Assembly (NCBI GenBank): GCA_036675035.1
Contig: JAKFFO010000228.1
Span: 1-46,560, forward strand
Length of the DNA stretch: 46,560 nucleotides
Source: MESE01 sp036675035
Lineage (GTDB): Bacteria > Pseudomonadota > Gammaproteobacteria > Burkholderiales > Burkholderiaceae_D
Reading direction: 5' to 3'
A model generated the notes under the pieces. The model had not been told where the DNA came from and ran no database searches. It saw only the letters and a program-made list of their open reading frames with translations. Of the stretch, positions 18,151 through 26,382 are shown one piece after another. A program made the translations under genes and the position numbers. Position 1 is the stretch's first letter; each line of letters starts with the position of its first letter.

Positions 18151-19005
18151 ATGAAAAACATCAAGGCAGTCGGATTGTTATTCCTCGCGCTAATCACCGG
18201 CCTGGTCGCCGCGGTATATGCAGCTGGTTGGGTGTCGCAGCAAGGCAGCATCGCATCCAACAAGGTCGTGGTCGCTGCAGTCGATATCGAACTCGGCAGC
18301 AAGATCACCCCGCAGATGTTGTCCGAAGTGGACTGGCCGAGCGGCTCCATTCCGGCCGGGACGTTCAATGAGATCAAAAATCTTCAGGATCGCGTGGTCA
18401 AAGTTAGCGTGCTGCGCGGCGAAGCTGTTCTCGAAGGCAAACTCGCTCCGCCGGGAACCAAGGGAGGCCTTTCTGCGGTGATCGCGGAAGGAAAACGGGC
18501 AATGACGGTGAGAGTCAACGATGTGGTCGGCGTCGCCGGATTCGCGCTGCCTGGCAACTATGTCGACGTGATGGTCAATGCGCAGCAGGACAATGCCAAA
18601 GGCGAAGAAGGGCGGCAGATTAGCAAAACTGTGCTGGAGCATGTGCTGGTACTGGCGGTGGCCCAGGAAGCGGGACGAGACGATACCAAACCCAAGGTCG
18701 TCAGCGCCGTCACGCTTGAGTTATCCCTGGAAGACTCGGAAAAGCTCGATCTGGCGCGCAGTGTCGGAACGCTTTCGCTGGTGCTGAGAAATCAGGTGGA
18801 CAAGGAGACAGTTGCTACGGCAGGCGTGACCAAGCGCCAGTTGTTCGGAGGAAAGCAGCCTTTACCCGTGCCAGCCGCAATCACCAAATCTGTCGTGCTA
18901 CGAAAAAAGCCGGCTCCTTTACCGGCACGGGATTGCGTCGAAGTGATTCAGAACGGAACCCGGACGCTTAACTGCTTCGAGAAAAATAATGCGGCAACTT
19001 TTTAA
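18151..19005 (+). CDS. cpaB: Flp pilus assembly protein CpaB/RcpC
   Basis: A 284-residue periplasmic protein anchored by an N-terminal segment (AVGLLFLALITGLVAAVYAA). An SAF-type domain follows (VVVAAVDIELGSKITPQML, VDWPSGSIPAG, then LRGEAVLEGKLAPPG), and then the RcpC domain with GKRAMTVRVNDVVGVAGFAL and PGNYVDVMV. The C-terminus ends with VEVIQNGTRTLNCFE, with two cysteines (ARDC and LNCF) that may pair. Role: periplasmic/outer-membrane partner of the RcpA secretin. Its last 17 bases overlap the longest possible start of the next gene. Confidence 0.92.
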   Translation: MKNIKAVGLLFLALITGLVAAVYAAGWVSQQGSIASNKVVVAAVDIELGSKITPQMLSEVDWPSGSIPAGTFNEIKNLQDRVVKVSVLRGEAVLEGKLAPPGTKGGLSAVIAEGKRAMTVRVNDVVGVAGFALPGNYVDVMVNAQQDNAKGEEGRQISKTVLEHVLVLAVAQEAGRDDTKPKVVSAVTLELSLEDSEKLDLARSVGTLSLVLRNQVDKETVATAGVTKRQLFGGKQPLPVPAAITKSVVLRKKPAPLPARDCVEVIQNGTRTLNCFEKNNAATF

Positions 19006-20602
19006 CCGGGACAATTCAGGGGGCATGCAAGTGGGGAACAACTATGCACGTTTAACGGCGCTCATCGCACTGGCCTTCAGCAGCCAATGTTTTGCCGCGA
19101 CCGAGGCTGATACAACGCAGCCTTCAGCCGAGAACAAAGCCGTTGCAAATCAGCCGCGAGCGGCAACTACGGCTACGCGGACTGCGCGTCGTCAGCCATC
19201 GCGGTCTGCTTCTGCGCTGAAGCCCTGCACCTCCGTTACCGTCGATCCGCCAACTCTGATATCCCTTGGGAAGTCGAGTGTGATCAGGCTGGACGTTCCT
19301 GCTTCCCGCATGGTGGTCGGCGGCTATTCGTCCAATCGCGCGGGCAAGCCGATCGGCGCCGAAGACAGGAGCGGATCTCCAGCATCGGCGAATTCGGCGT
19401 CGGCCGCATCAGCCGCGCAGGACGGCTCGGATGGAGTCGCGGATGTCGACATTACGCTTCTCAGCCCGAGGGAGCTTTTCTTCCTGGGGAAGAAAGCCGG
19501 ATCGATGAACGTGGTCCTGCAGAGCTCGGACGGGCGCTGCGTGGTCAAGGACATCATTGTGACGATCGATCCGGGCGCGCTGCAGGCCAAGCTGGCCGAG
19601 TTGATGCCGGATGAAACAGGGATCAAGGTAAAAGGAGCGGAAAACGCATTCGTGCTGACAGGCAAAGTCAGCGATGCCATCAAGCTGGATCAGGTGATGA
19701 GCCTTGCCACTTCCTATGGTGACGGCAAGAAGGTGGTCAACATGCTGCGCATCATGACACCGCAGCAAGTGATGCTCGAAGTGAAAATCGCCGAAGTCAG
19801 CAAGACACTGCTTGACAGGCTTGGTTCGAGAGTCGGCATCCGTCGAACAAGCAATGGAGGTGCGGATACCTATTCGCTGATTTCCGACTTCCTGAGCAAT
19901 GGCGGTGGATTCGTCGAGGCATTGAGAGTAGGCAGAACTTCGGTCGGTATCGACGGGCAGAAGGACGATGGCGTGGTGCGGGTGCTGGCGGAGCCCAACA
20001 TCATGGCCATCAGCGGACAGAATGCCAGCTTCCTGTCAGGCGGCAGAATATTCATTCCGGTATCGAAAACCAGCAACGGCGGAATCCCGACCATTACGCT
20101 GGAAGAGAAAGAATTCGGTATCGGCGTCAAATTTACTCCGACCGTGCTGGACGGTACGCGGATCAATCTGAAAATGGTGTCCGAAGTATCGGATCTGGCA
20201 CAGACCGGATCACCTTTCACAACGGTTGGCGGCGTGACATCGATATTGCCGTCGCTGACGGTCCGGCGCGCCGACACAACCGTGCAGCTCCACGATGGGC
20301 AAAGCTTCGTGATCGCCGGCCTGATCAAGAATAATTTCACGGAAACCATCAAGCGGTATCCCGGATTAGGCGAGGTGCCGGTGTTCGGCACGCTGTTCCG
20401 CAGCTCCGAATTCCAGAACGACCAGACCGAATTGCTGTTCGTGATTACGCCGCGCCTGGTCAAGCCGCTGGCGCAAGCACCGATGCTGCCGACCGACAAT
20501 CACGTAGTCCCTACCCGTGGCGAAGTTTACTTCAACGGTAGCCTGGAACACGCAGTGCCGCCCCCTACCCCGGTGCGTGTCGCCCCCATTCCAGTCATGT
20601 AA
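18989..20602 (+). CDS. cpaC: Tad secretin CpaC/RcpA
   Basis: A 537-residue (longest start) outer-membrane secretin. The order is signal sequence (LTALIALAFSSQCFA), N-terminal pilus domain (about residues 80-195), a BON-like region, then the secretin core: VMLEVKIAEVSKTLLDRLGS, EPNIMAISGQNASFLSGG, GVKFTPTVLDG, LPSLTVRRADTTVQL and PVFGTLFRSSEFQNDQTELL. Role: the gated pore for pilus exit. The N-terminal domain is interrupted by a Ser/Ala/Asp-rich stretch of about 40 residues. The start is uncertain: ATG 18989 overlaps cpaB, ATG 19025 is internal, and GTG 19031 has the best spaced Shine-Dalgarno (aggggg, seven bases). Confidence 0.9.
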   Translation: MRQLFNRDNSGGMQVGNNYARLTALIALAFSSQCFAATEADTTQPSAENKAVANQPRAATTATRTARRQPSRSASALKPCTSVTVDPPTLISLGKSSVIRLDVPASRMVVGGYSSNRAGKPIGAEDRSGSPASANSASAASAAQDGSDGVADVDITLLSPRELFFLGKKAGSMNVVLQSSDGRCVVKDIIVTIDPGALQAKLAELMPDETGIKVKGAENAFVLTGKVSDAIKLDQVMSLATSYGDGKKVVNMLRIMTPQQVMLEVKIAEVSKTLLDRLGSRVGIRRTSNGGADTYSLISDFLSNGGGFVEALRVGRTSVGIDGQKDDGVVRVLAEPNIMAISGQNASFLSGGRIFIPVSKTSNGGIPTITLEEKEFGIGVKFTPTVLDGTRINLKMVSEVSDLAQTGSPFTTVGGVTSILPSLTVRRADTTVQLHDGQSFVIAGLIKNNFTETIKRYPGLGEVPVFGTLFRSSEFQNDQTELLFVITPRLVKPLAQAPMLPTDNHVVPTRGEVYFNGSLEHAVPPPTPVRVAPIPVM

Positions 20603-20611
20603 AGGAAGATC

Positions 20612-20884
20612 ATGAACAAGCCTGCAATTGCCCTGCTGCTCTGCCTGACCGGAGGTTGCGCAAGCGTGACGCCCCACTACGACGCCAGGTTCGGCAACGC
20701 GGTGCGTGAAGCCAAGCTCAAGATGACCATCAACCCCGATGCCGGCAAGAACCCTGACCAGGTGGCGGGCATGGACGGCAGATCCGCGAAAGAGGCGGTA
20801 ACGCTCTATCAGGGAACGTTCAAGGCACCGCCGCCAGTGGTCAATGTGATCAATATCGGCGGTGCGATTGGCAGCGGTAAATAG
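20612..20884 (+). CDS. Small Tad-locus lipoprotein
   Basis: A 90-residue protein with a short signal (MNKPAIALLLCLTGGC) and a lipobox-like LTGGCAS, giving a likely lipidated cysteine. The mature part contains YDARFGNAVREAKLKMTINP, GMDGRSAKEA and ends PPPVVNVINIGGAIGSG. I recall this conserved C-terminal segment from small proteins that follow rcpA in Burkholderiales Tad loci; its role is not established, but a secretin-associated lipoprotein is likely. A good ribosome-binding site (aaaggaag) starts ten bases before the ATG, right after cpaC. Confidence 0.8.
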   Translation: MNKPAIALLLCLTGGCASVTPHYDARFGNAVREAKLKMTINPDAGKNPDQVAGMDGRSAKEAVTLYQGTFKAPPPVVNVINIGGAIGSGK

Positions 20885-21047
20885 CGTTGCAGCATTTCGC
20901 CGATCGCGTCGTTGGTCGTTGCGTCAATGAGCGCAAAGCGCCGAAGAAGTGTCGATTTCGTGTAGCGATGTAGCAGAAGTAGGTAGTGCCTGTGCAGTAT
21001 CGATGTCGTAAGTTTCAATTCACATTCAACTTGAAAAGGTAACGCAA

Positions 21048-21257
21048 ATGAACAAGCTTCTCAATGCAGTTAATGATTTTTCCCGATCCTTTGCCAAGGA
21101 CGAAGATGGCGCGCAAGTCGTCGAATACGCGCTGATCATCGCCGTGGTATCGATCGCTCTGGTGATCGCACTTCAGGCGCTGACAGCCGCCGGCGGTGGA
21201 TTCACAACTTTCATCACCCGGGTCACCACCTGTCTGACCACAGCAGTTTGCATCTGA
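21048..21257 (+). CDS. flp: Flp family major pilin, copy 1
   Basis: A 69-residue Flp prepilin. The leader ends DEDG and the mature part begins AQVVEYALIIAVVSIALVI: Gly at -1 and Glu-Tyr at +5/+6, the classic Flp cleavage motif. After the helix comes a Gly-rich turn (TAAGGGF) and an unusual C-terminus, TCLTTAVCI, with two cysteines six residues apart. A ribosome-binding site (aaaggt) and a 163-bp leader precede it. It is nearly the twin of the next gene. Role: structural subunit of the adhesive Flp fibre. Confidence 0.92.
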   Translation: MNKLLNAVNDFSRSFAKDEDGAQVVEYALIIAVVSIALVIALQALTAAGGGFTTFITRVTTCLTTAVCI

Positions 21258-21278
21258 CGGGGCGCGGCATTGGAAAAC

Positions 21279-21320
21279 GGCAGTGGTTTCGTGGTCTGAA
21301 CGGGCCGCTACACCACTGCC
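21279..21320 (+). promoter_or_regulatory. Inverted repeat between the two main pilin genes
   Basis: ggcagtggt (21279-21287) and accactgcc (21312-21320) form a 9-bp stem around a 24-base loop just downstream of the first main pilin. There is no T-run. A stem here could protect the abundant pilin message or attenuate read-through into downstream genes. Confidence 0.45.
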
Positions 21321-21407
21321 AAATTGCGCAGTGCACAGATGAATTGCAACACCTTATTTCAGTTCTACCTTTATCTTCCGGCTTCGGACGCCATCAAGGA
21401 AACGGTC

Positions 21408-21584
21408 ATGTTCACTGAATTTCTTAACGAAGAAGACGGCGCGCAGGTCGTGGAGTACGCACTGATCATTGCAGTGGTCTCGATCGGCTTGGCGCTGGCG
21501 CTCCAGCCACTCACGCTCGGTGCAAGCTTCGGCAATTTCATCGGACGCATATCCACTTGTCTGACGACTTCGGTCTGCGTTTGA
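21408..21584 (+). CDS. Flp family pilin, copy 2
   Basis: A 58-residue Flp prepilin from ATG 21408, chosen because aagga lies seven bases upstream; a longer frame from 21324 adds an implausible leader. NEEDG is followed by AQVVEYALIIAVVSIGLAL, the same cleavage motif as copy 1, and the C-terminus again ends TCLTTSVCV with the paired cysteines. The DNA of the two genes is clearly related across the helix, indicating tandem duplication followed by divergence. It could be a second major or a minor pilin. Confidence 0.9.
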   Translation: MFTEFLNEEDGAQVVEYALIIAVVSIGLALALQPLTLGASFGNFIGRISTCLTTSVCV

Positions 21585-21646
21585 TTCCAGTAACGAAGCG
21601 CAAGCTTCATCTGCTTCCGCTTGATTTGAAATAGAAAGGAGTTCCC

Positions 21647-22891
21647 ATGTACTGCGTTGCAGGCCGCCATCGCCAGGGTGGGAGCATCATTGTTACCGTG
21701 GCGCTCGTTATGCTCTTTCTGCTGGGATTCATGGGCATTGCGCTGGATTTCGGCCACCTGTTTATCGTAAAAACAGAATTGCAAACCGCGATGGATAGCT
21801 GCGCGCTGGCGGCAGCACAGGAACTCGATGGTCAGTCCGATGCAATCGCGCGCGCCAGAAGCGCCGGACGATCTGCCGGCAATCTGAATAACGTCAACTT
21901 TCAGTCCACGTCTTGGAGCGGCCAGGGCAATATCATCGACGCGGATATTTCGTTCAGGGACGCCGCATATGGAATAACCGCAGTTCCGGCGCTTGCGAAG
22001 TACGCCCAATGCCAGCACACGCAACCGGCAATCCAGATGTGGCTGTTGCATGCGATGGGTGCGTTCTCCGGCGCCGATCCGGCGTACTCGAATACCAACA
22101 ATGTGTCGACATTCGCAGTCGCGACCCGAGCCAGTGCGCAGTCCACCTGCCCGGTTCCGGTGGCGCTCAAACCGAAACCCGGTAGCATGGCGCCGGATTA
22201 TGGCTTTGCCGCCGGCGAATGGGTGAAGCTGATCATGGCGCAGAATGCAGCCGCAGGCGGAGAAATCGGTTGGGCCAATCTGGACGGATCCAACAGTGCA
22301 TCGGAGACCGAAGCCGAACTGAACGGGCACTGCGGAACCGAGGTTGGCGATACCTTGGGCACGCCCGGCGTCCAGGCATCCGTAGCCGACGCGTGGAATT
22401 ACCGGTTCGGTATATACAAGAACAGTCCGGATGGTGATCCAAGCATCAACCGCCCTGACTTCACTGGATACGCGTACACCGCCAACAACTGGCCAAGCCA
22501 GCAGAACGCCTATGGCGACTTCACCGCCAAGCGCCTGGCGTTCGCGTCCTGCGCCGACACCGGGACTGCGGTGCGTGGCGCGAACAGCTGCCAATCGATC
22601 ACCGGGTTGACGCTGAACAGCTTTCAGAAATTAGCCGCCCCCGGAGATACGACCGGTGGACACAGGCAGTACGGCAGCAACCGGAGAATCGTTACCGTGC
22701 CGGTGATCAATGGCGCCTCCCAGGTGATCGATTATGCATGCATGCTGATGCTCCAGCCGCTCAGCATTCCGATGGCGGTCGATGTGCAACTGGAGTACAT
22801 CGGCAATGCGAGCGATCCCGCCAGTCCCTGTACAACAAGCGGATTACCGGGCGGCTCCGCCGGTCCGCTGGTTCCTGTTCTGGTTCGATGA
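21647..22891 (+). CDS. tadG: TadG-like pilus assembly protein
   Basis: A 414-residue protein with an N-terminal hydrophobic segment (GGSIIVTVALVMLFLLGFMG) and the TadG-type signature ALDFGHLFIVKTELQTAMDSCALAAAQEL. The remainder is predicted extracytoplasmic and rich in Asn, Ser, Gly and several cysteines. Family role: TadE/TadG proteins are membrane-anchored pseudopilin-like parts of the Tad machine. The N-terminal motif has Gly-Gly but lacks Glu at +5, so it may not be processed as TadE is. A strong ribosome-binding site (aaaggag) precedes the ATG. Its stop overlaps a possible upstream start of the next gene. Confidence 0.85.
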   Translation: MYCVAGRHRQGGSIIVTVALVMLFLLGFMGIALDFGHLFIVKTELQTAMDSCALAAAQELDGQSDAIARARSAGRSAGNLNNVNFQSTSWSGQGNIIDADISFRDAAYGITAVPALAKYAQCQHTQPAIQMWLLHAMGAFSGADPAYSNTNNVSTFAVATRASAQSTCPVPVALKPKPGSMAPDYGFAAGEWVKLIMAQNAAAGGEIGWANLDGSNSASETEAELNGHCGTEVGDTLGTPGVQASVADAWNYRFGIYKNSPDGDPSINRPDFTGYAYTANNWPSQQNAYGDFTAKRLAFASCADTGTAVRGANSCQSITGLTLNSFQKLAAPGDTTGGHRQYGSNRRIVTVPVINGASQVIDYACMLMLQPLSIPMAVDVQLEYIGNASDPASPCTTSGLPGGSAGPLVPVLVR

Positions 22892-22899
22892 GGAACAAC

Positions 22900-23340
22900 A
22901 TGAGAACCCCACAACGTGGCGCGGCCTTGATCGAGCTGGCGCTGATACTTCCGCTTCTATTGTTACTGACCTTTATCACGACGGAATTCGGCCGCGCGAT
23001 GTATCAGTACAACACGATTACAAAATCAGTAAGGGATGCAGTGCGCTATCTGTCGGTGCAGACTCCCGGCACCGGCTTTGCCGAAGCGCAGAATCTGATA
23101 GTGCACGGCAACCTCGCCGGAAGCGGGCCGCCATTGGTCATCGGGCTCAATGCGTCACATGTGCTGGCGCCGACCTGGCAGCCGAGCGGCTCGATTCCGG
23201 CGATCAATACGGTGACGATAACGGTACGCGGGTACAGTTTCCAGCCATTGTTCGGTAGCGTGTTCGGTATTGCGTTCGGGGACGCCAACGGCGGCATTGA
23301 CTACGGCGACATTAGCGCAACCATGCGAGCACCATCATGA
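22900..23340 (+). CDS. tadE: TadE-like pseudopilin 1
   Basis: A 146-residue protein. The N-terminus TPQRGAALIELALILPLLLL has a prepilin-like site (Gly, then AALIE with Glu at +5) and one membrane helix, followed by the TadE signature EFGRAMYQYNTITKSVRDAVRYL. The rest is periplasmic. I chose ATG 22900 because gagga lies five bases before it; ATG 22888, overlapping the tadG stop as ATGA, would add four residues. Its stop overlaps the next start as ATGA, indicating translational coupling. Confidence 0.88.
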   Translation: MRTPQRGAALIELALILPLLLLLTFITTEFGRAMYQYNTITKSVRDAVRYLSVQTPGTGFAEAQNLIVHGNLAGSGPPLVIGLNASHVLAPTWQPSGSIPAINTVTITVRGYSFQPLFGSVFGIAFGDANGGIDYGDISATMRAPS

Positions 23341-23783
23341 GCAAACCGCAATCCGGTGCCGCCACCGTCGAGTTCGCGCTGGCGCTGCTGGTTTTCCTGA
23401 CTTTTCTTTTGGGAATAACCGACTTCAGCCGCATGCTGTTTACCTGGAATGCCGCCAACGAAGCAACACGCGCCGGCGCCCGCTACGCGGTGGTTTGTGA
23501 CGATACAGGCAATGCGGCCACGGTCCTCGCGAAGATGCAGGCGCTCCTGCCCCAGATCGCGGCCGTTAACGTGACATGGACCTCGAATGATCCAGGCGTT
23601 CCGGTTTGCGGGCCCGCCAACTGCGCAGGAGTGACGGTGACGATTACCTCTCTCGATTATCAATGGATTTCTCCTATCGCCGGAATTGCAGCGCTTGCCG
23701 CAATCCCGATGCCGACCTTCTCCACTTATCTGCCGAGGGAGGTCATGCGGCAAGACCCCAACAGCGGTGCAATTTGTCTTTAA
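23337..23783 (+). CDS. TadE-like pseudopilin 2
   Basis: A 148-residue protein starting in the ATGA overlap with the previous gene. KPQSGAATVEFALALLVFLT shows the Gly/Glu+5 prepilin motif and helix, then ITDFSRMLFTWNAANEATRAGARYAV, the TadE signature. The C-terminal half contains four cysteines (VVCDD, PVCGPANC, AICL). It probably forms a complex with the other TadE and TadG as the minor pseudopilins of the Tad system; in some loci this position is called TadF. Confidence 0.87.
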   Translation: MSKPQSGAATVEFALALLVFLTFLLGITDFSRMLFTWNAANEATRAGARYAVVCDDTGNAATVLAKMQALLPQIAAVNVTWTSNDPGVPVCGPANCAGVTVTITSLDYQWISPIAGIAALAAIPMPTFSTYLPREVMRQDPNSGAICL

Positions 23784-23803
23784 CTCAGCCGGGAAATGCA
23801 AAC

Positions 23804-24955
23804 ATGAAGATCGCCTTGATCTCTCCGAACAGAAACAACTTGCAAGAGATGGGACGCGTACTTGAGGCCGGTTCCCACTCCGTCATCATGATCGATGGCG
23901 GGAAAAGCAGGATGCGCGCGGTCGCGGAAGAAGAACAGCCGGACATTCTGCTGGTGGAAGGAATGTGCTGCGACCCCGCTGAACTCAACCAGGTCGAGTA
24001 CATCACGACCCATCATCCAAAAGTCGCAGTGATTCTTCTCTGCGCGACCAATACACCGGAATTCCTGATCAACTCGATGCGTGCCGGAGTACGGGAAGTG
24101 CTTCCGTCTCCCGTCAGTGCGGCAGCGCTGGAAGCAGCGATAAGCCGCATCGCCGCCAAGCTTGCTGGCGGCCATGTCGCATCGCCGGGAAAAATACTGG
24201 CGTTCATATCGTGCAAGGGCGGCAGCGGCGCCACGTTCCTTGCTACCAATCTCGCATATCAACTGGCCGAAACCAAAACGGTCCTGCTGATCGATCTGAA
24301 CCTGCAATTCGGCGATGCGCTGTCTTTCGTCCATGATGGCAAGCCGGTCTCGACACTGGCCGACATTGCGCACGACATCCGCAGGCTGGATGCTTCGTTC
24401 CTTGCAGCCAGTACGGTTAGGATTGCACCGAACTACAGCATACTCGCCGCGCCCGAAGACCCTTCGCAATCGATGGAAATCAAGCCGGAACATATCGATG
24501 CCATTCTCAATCTGGCCATAACGCAGTACGACTTCATATTGCTCGACATCGGGCGCACGCTGGACACGCTCTCGATCCGTGCACTGGATCGTGCCAACCG
24601 GATTTTTCCGGTGTTGCAGGCAGGTCTGCCCTATCTGCGAAATGCCACCAAGCTGCTCGCCGTATTCAGATCGCTTGGCTATTCGATGGACAAGATCGAA
24701 CTGATTGCCAATCGATTCGAGAAAGGCCGTGAAATCGGACTTGACGACATGCGGCGTTCGCTCGGCACCGCAAGCCTGCTTACCGTTCCCAATTCGTATA
24801 AAGAAGTCAATGCATCAATCAACCATGGCAATCCACTGCTTGAGACGGCACGATCGAACCCGGTTTCCAGGTACCTCGCGGAGTTCGCGCTATCGCTGAG
24901 TCCGAAGCCGGAAGAAAGCCGCGGACTGTTCGGGCGCCTGTTCAAGCGGGCGTAG
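23804..24955 (+). CDS. cpaE: Pilus localisation ATPase TadZ/CpaE
   Basis: A 383-residue protein with an N-terminal receiver-like domain (MKIALISPNRNNLQEMGRVL to about residue 120) lacking a normal phosphoacceptor pocket. A MinD/ParA-like ATPase domain follows from about residue 128. The Walker A is atypical, SCKGGSGATFLATNLAYQLA, with Ala-Thr-Phe where GKT/GKS is normal, as is common in TadZ. LLIDLNLQFGDALSF and YDFILLDIGRTLD are the other nucleotide motifs. Role: places the Tad machine at a cell pole or site. ATG 23804 is chosen at the family N-terminus; a long upstream extension overlapping the previous gene is discarded. Confidence 0.9.
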   Translation: MKIALISPNRNNLQEMGRVLEAGSHSVIMIDGGKSRMRAVAEEEQPDILLVEGMCCDPAELNQVEYITTHHPKVAVILLCATNTPEFLINSMRAGVREVLPSPVSAAALEAAISRIAAKLAGGHVASPGKILAFISCKGGSGATFLATNLAYQLAETKTVLLIDLNLQFGDALSFVHDGKPVSTLADIAHDIRRLDASFLAASTVRIAPNYSILAAPEDPSQSMEIKPEHIDAILNLAITQYDFILLDIGRTLDTLSIRALDRANRIFPVLQAGLPYLRNATKLLAVFRSLGYSMDKIELIANRFEKGREIGLDDMRRSLGTASLLTVPNSYKEVNASINHGNPLLETARSNPVSRYLAEFALSLSPKPEESRGLFGRLFKRA

Positions 24956-25021
24956 ACCGTGCTGCATGCAGCGTATGGAACCGAAGCGTGAACCGGAAAG
25001 TTAAAACGGAGCATAGACCAA

Positions 25022-26368
25022 ATGTCTTTTCGAGAAAAATTGAACGCCGCCGCGATAGTACCGGCCGCTCGGCAGGAACTACAGGGTGCAAGCGAAGCGT
25101 ATAAACTATTGAAGGGACGCATCCATCTGAAGCTGCTGGACAAATTCGACCTGGCTGCGCTGGAAACGCTGGCGCCGGAAACATTGCGCCATGAAATTTC
25201 CGCCATGGTCGAACGCCTTCTCAACGAAGATCAGGCGGCCGTCAACGATATAGAACGCCGCTCTCTTATCCGCGACATTCAGCATGAAATGCTCGGGTTC
25301 GGGCCGCTTGAATTGCTGATGGCCGACCCGGCCGTCTCCGATATCCTGGTCAACTCTTACCATCAGATCTACGTGGAGCGCCGGGGGCGGCTGGAGCTTA
25401 CCAATGTCACCTTCACGGATGAAAAGCATCTGCTGCGGATCATCGACAAGATCGTTTCACTGGTTGGCCGGCGGATCGATGAGTCCAGCCCGATGGTCGA
25501 TGCCAGGTTGCCGGACGGCTCCCGCGTCAATGCAGTGATTCCGCCGGTAGCGCTGGACGGGCCGATGATGTCGATTCGCCGATTCGCGCATATTCCGCTC
25601 AGGATGGAAAACCTGGTAGACGATCTCAAGAGCCTGACGCCTGAAATGGCGCTCATGCTCGAAGGTCTGAGCAAGGCAAAAATCAATATTCTTATTTCGG
25701 GTGGTACCGGCGCGGGCAAGACGACCTTGCTCAACATCCTGTCCGGATACATTCCCGTATCTGAGCGCATCGTCACGATCGAGGATGCCGCAGAACTTCA
25801 AATGCAGCAACCGCATGTGGTGCGCATGGAAACGCGGCCGATGAATATCGAAGGGAAAGGTGAAATCACCCAGCGTGCGCTGGTACGGAATGCGCTTCGG
25901 ATGCGGCCCGACCGGATTGTAATCGGCGAGGTACGGGGCGCGGAAGCAGTCGATATGCTGCAGGCGATGAACACCGGCCATGAAGGCTCGCTCACGACAA
26001 TCCATGCCAATACGCCGCGCGATGCATTATCCAGGCTCGAAAACATGATCGGCATGGCGAATCTCAATCTCCCGCACAAGGCGGCGCGCCAGCAAATCGC
26101 GTCGGCCATTACCGTCATTATCCAGGTACTGAGACTGATCGACGGCAAGCGGAAGATTACCAGCATCCAGGAGATCACCGGCATGGAAGGCGACATCATC
26201 ACCATGCAGGAAATCTTCGCATTCAGACAAAGCGGCGTCGGCGATGACGGCAATGTACAAGGCCATTTCCATGCAACCGGCGTAAGGCCGAAATTCGCCG
26301 ACCGGCTGCGATCGTTCGGCGTGGCCTTGCCGGATGCGATGTTCGATCCCGCCAAACATTACCAGTAG
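25022..26368 (+). CDS. cpaF: Tad secretion ATPase TadA/CpaF
   Basis: A 448-residue hexameric secretion ATPase. The N-terminal helical domain contains IRDIQHEMLGFGPLELLMAD and DILVNSYHQIYVERRGRLEL. The core has Walker A ISGGTGAGKTTLLN (about residue 228), VTIEDAAELQMQQPHVVRME, the Asp/Walker B region RPDRIVIGEVRGAEAVDML and the His box SLTTIHANTPRDA. Role: energises Flp pilus assembly at the inner membrane, working with TadB and TadC. Ribosome-binding site ggag lies about ten bases before the ATG. Confidence 0.95.
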   Translation: MSFREKLNAAAIVPAARQELQGASEAYKLLKGRIHLKLLDKFDLAALETLAPETLRHEISAMVERLLNEDQAAVNDIERRSLIRDIQHEMLGFGPLELLMADPAVSDILVNSYHQIYVERRGRLELTNVTFTDEKHLLRIIDKIVSLVGRRIDESSPMVDARLPDGSRVNAVIPPVALDGPMMSIRRFAHIPLRMENLVDDLKSLTPEMALMLEGLSKAKINILISGGTGAGKTTLLNILSGYIPVSERIVTIEDAAELQMQQPHVVRMETRPMNIEGKGEITQRALVRNALRMRPDRIVIGEVRGAEAVDMLQAMNTGHEGSLTTIHANTPRDALSRLENMIGMANLNLPHKAARQQIASAITVIIQVLRLIDGKRKITSIQEITGMEGDIITMQEIFAFRQSGVGDDGNVQGHFHATGVRPKFADRLRSFGVALPDAMFDPAKHYQ

Positions 26369-26382
26369 AGGGAGACGCGGTC

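Noticed and set aside
20885..21047. Sigma-54 promoter ahead of the main pilin
   Set aside because: I checked for the GG-N10-GC pattern; no site matches the consensus well enough to report.
23606..23803. N-terminal extension of CpaE
   Set aside because: The extra residues are the shifted-frame reading of the preceding TadE-like gene; the family start is MKIALISPNRN at 23804.
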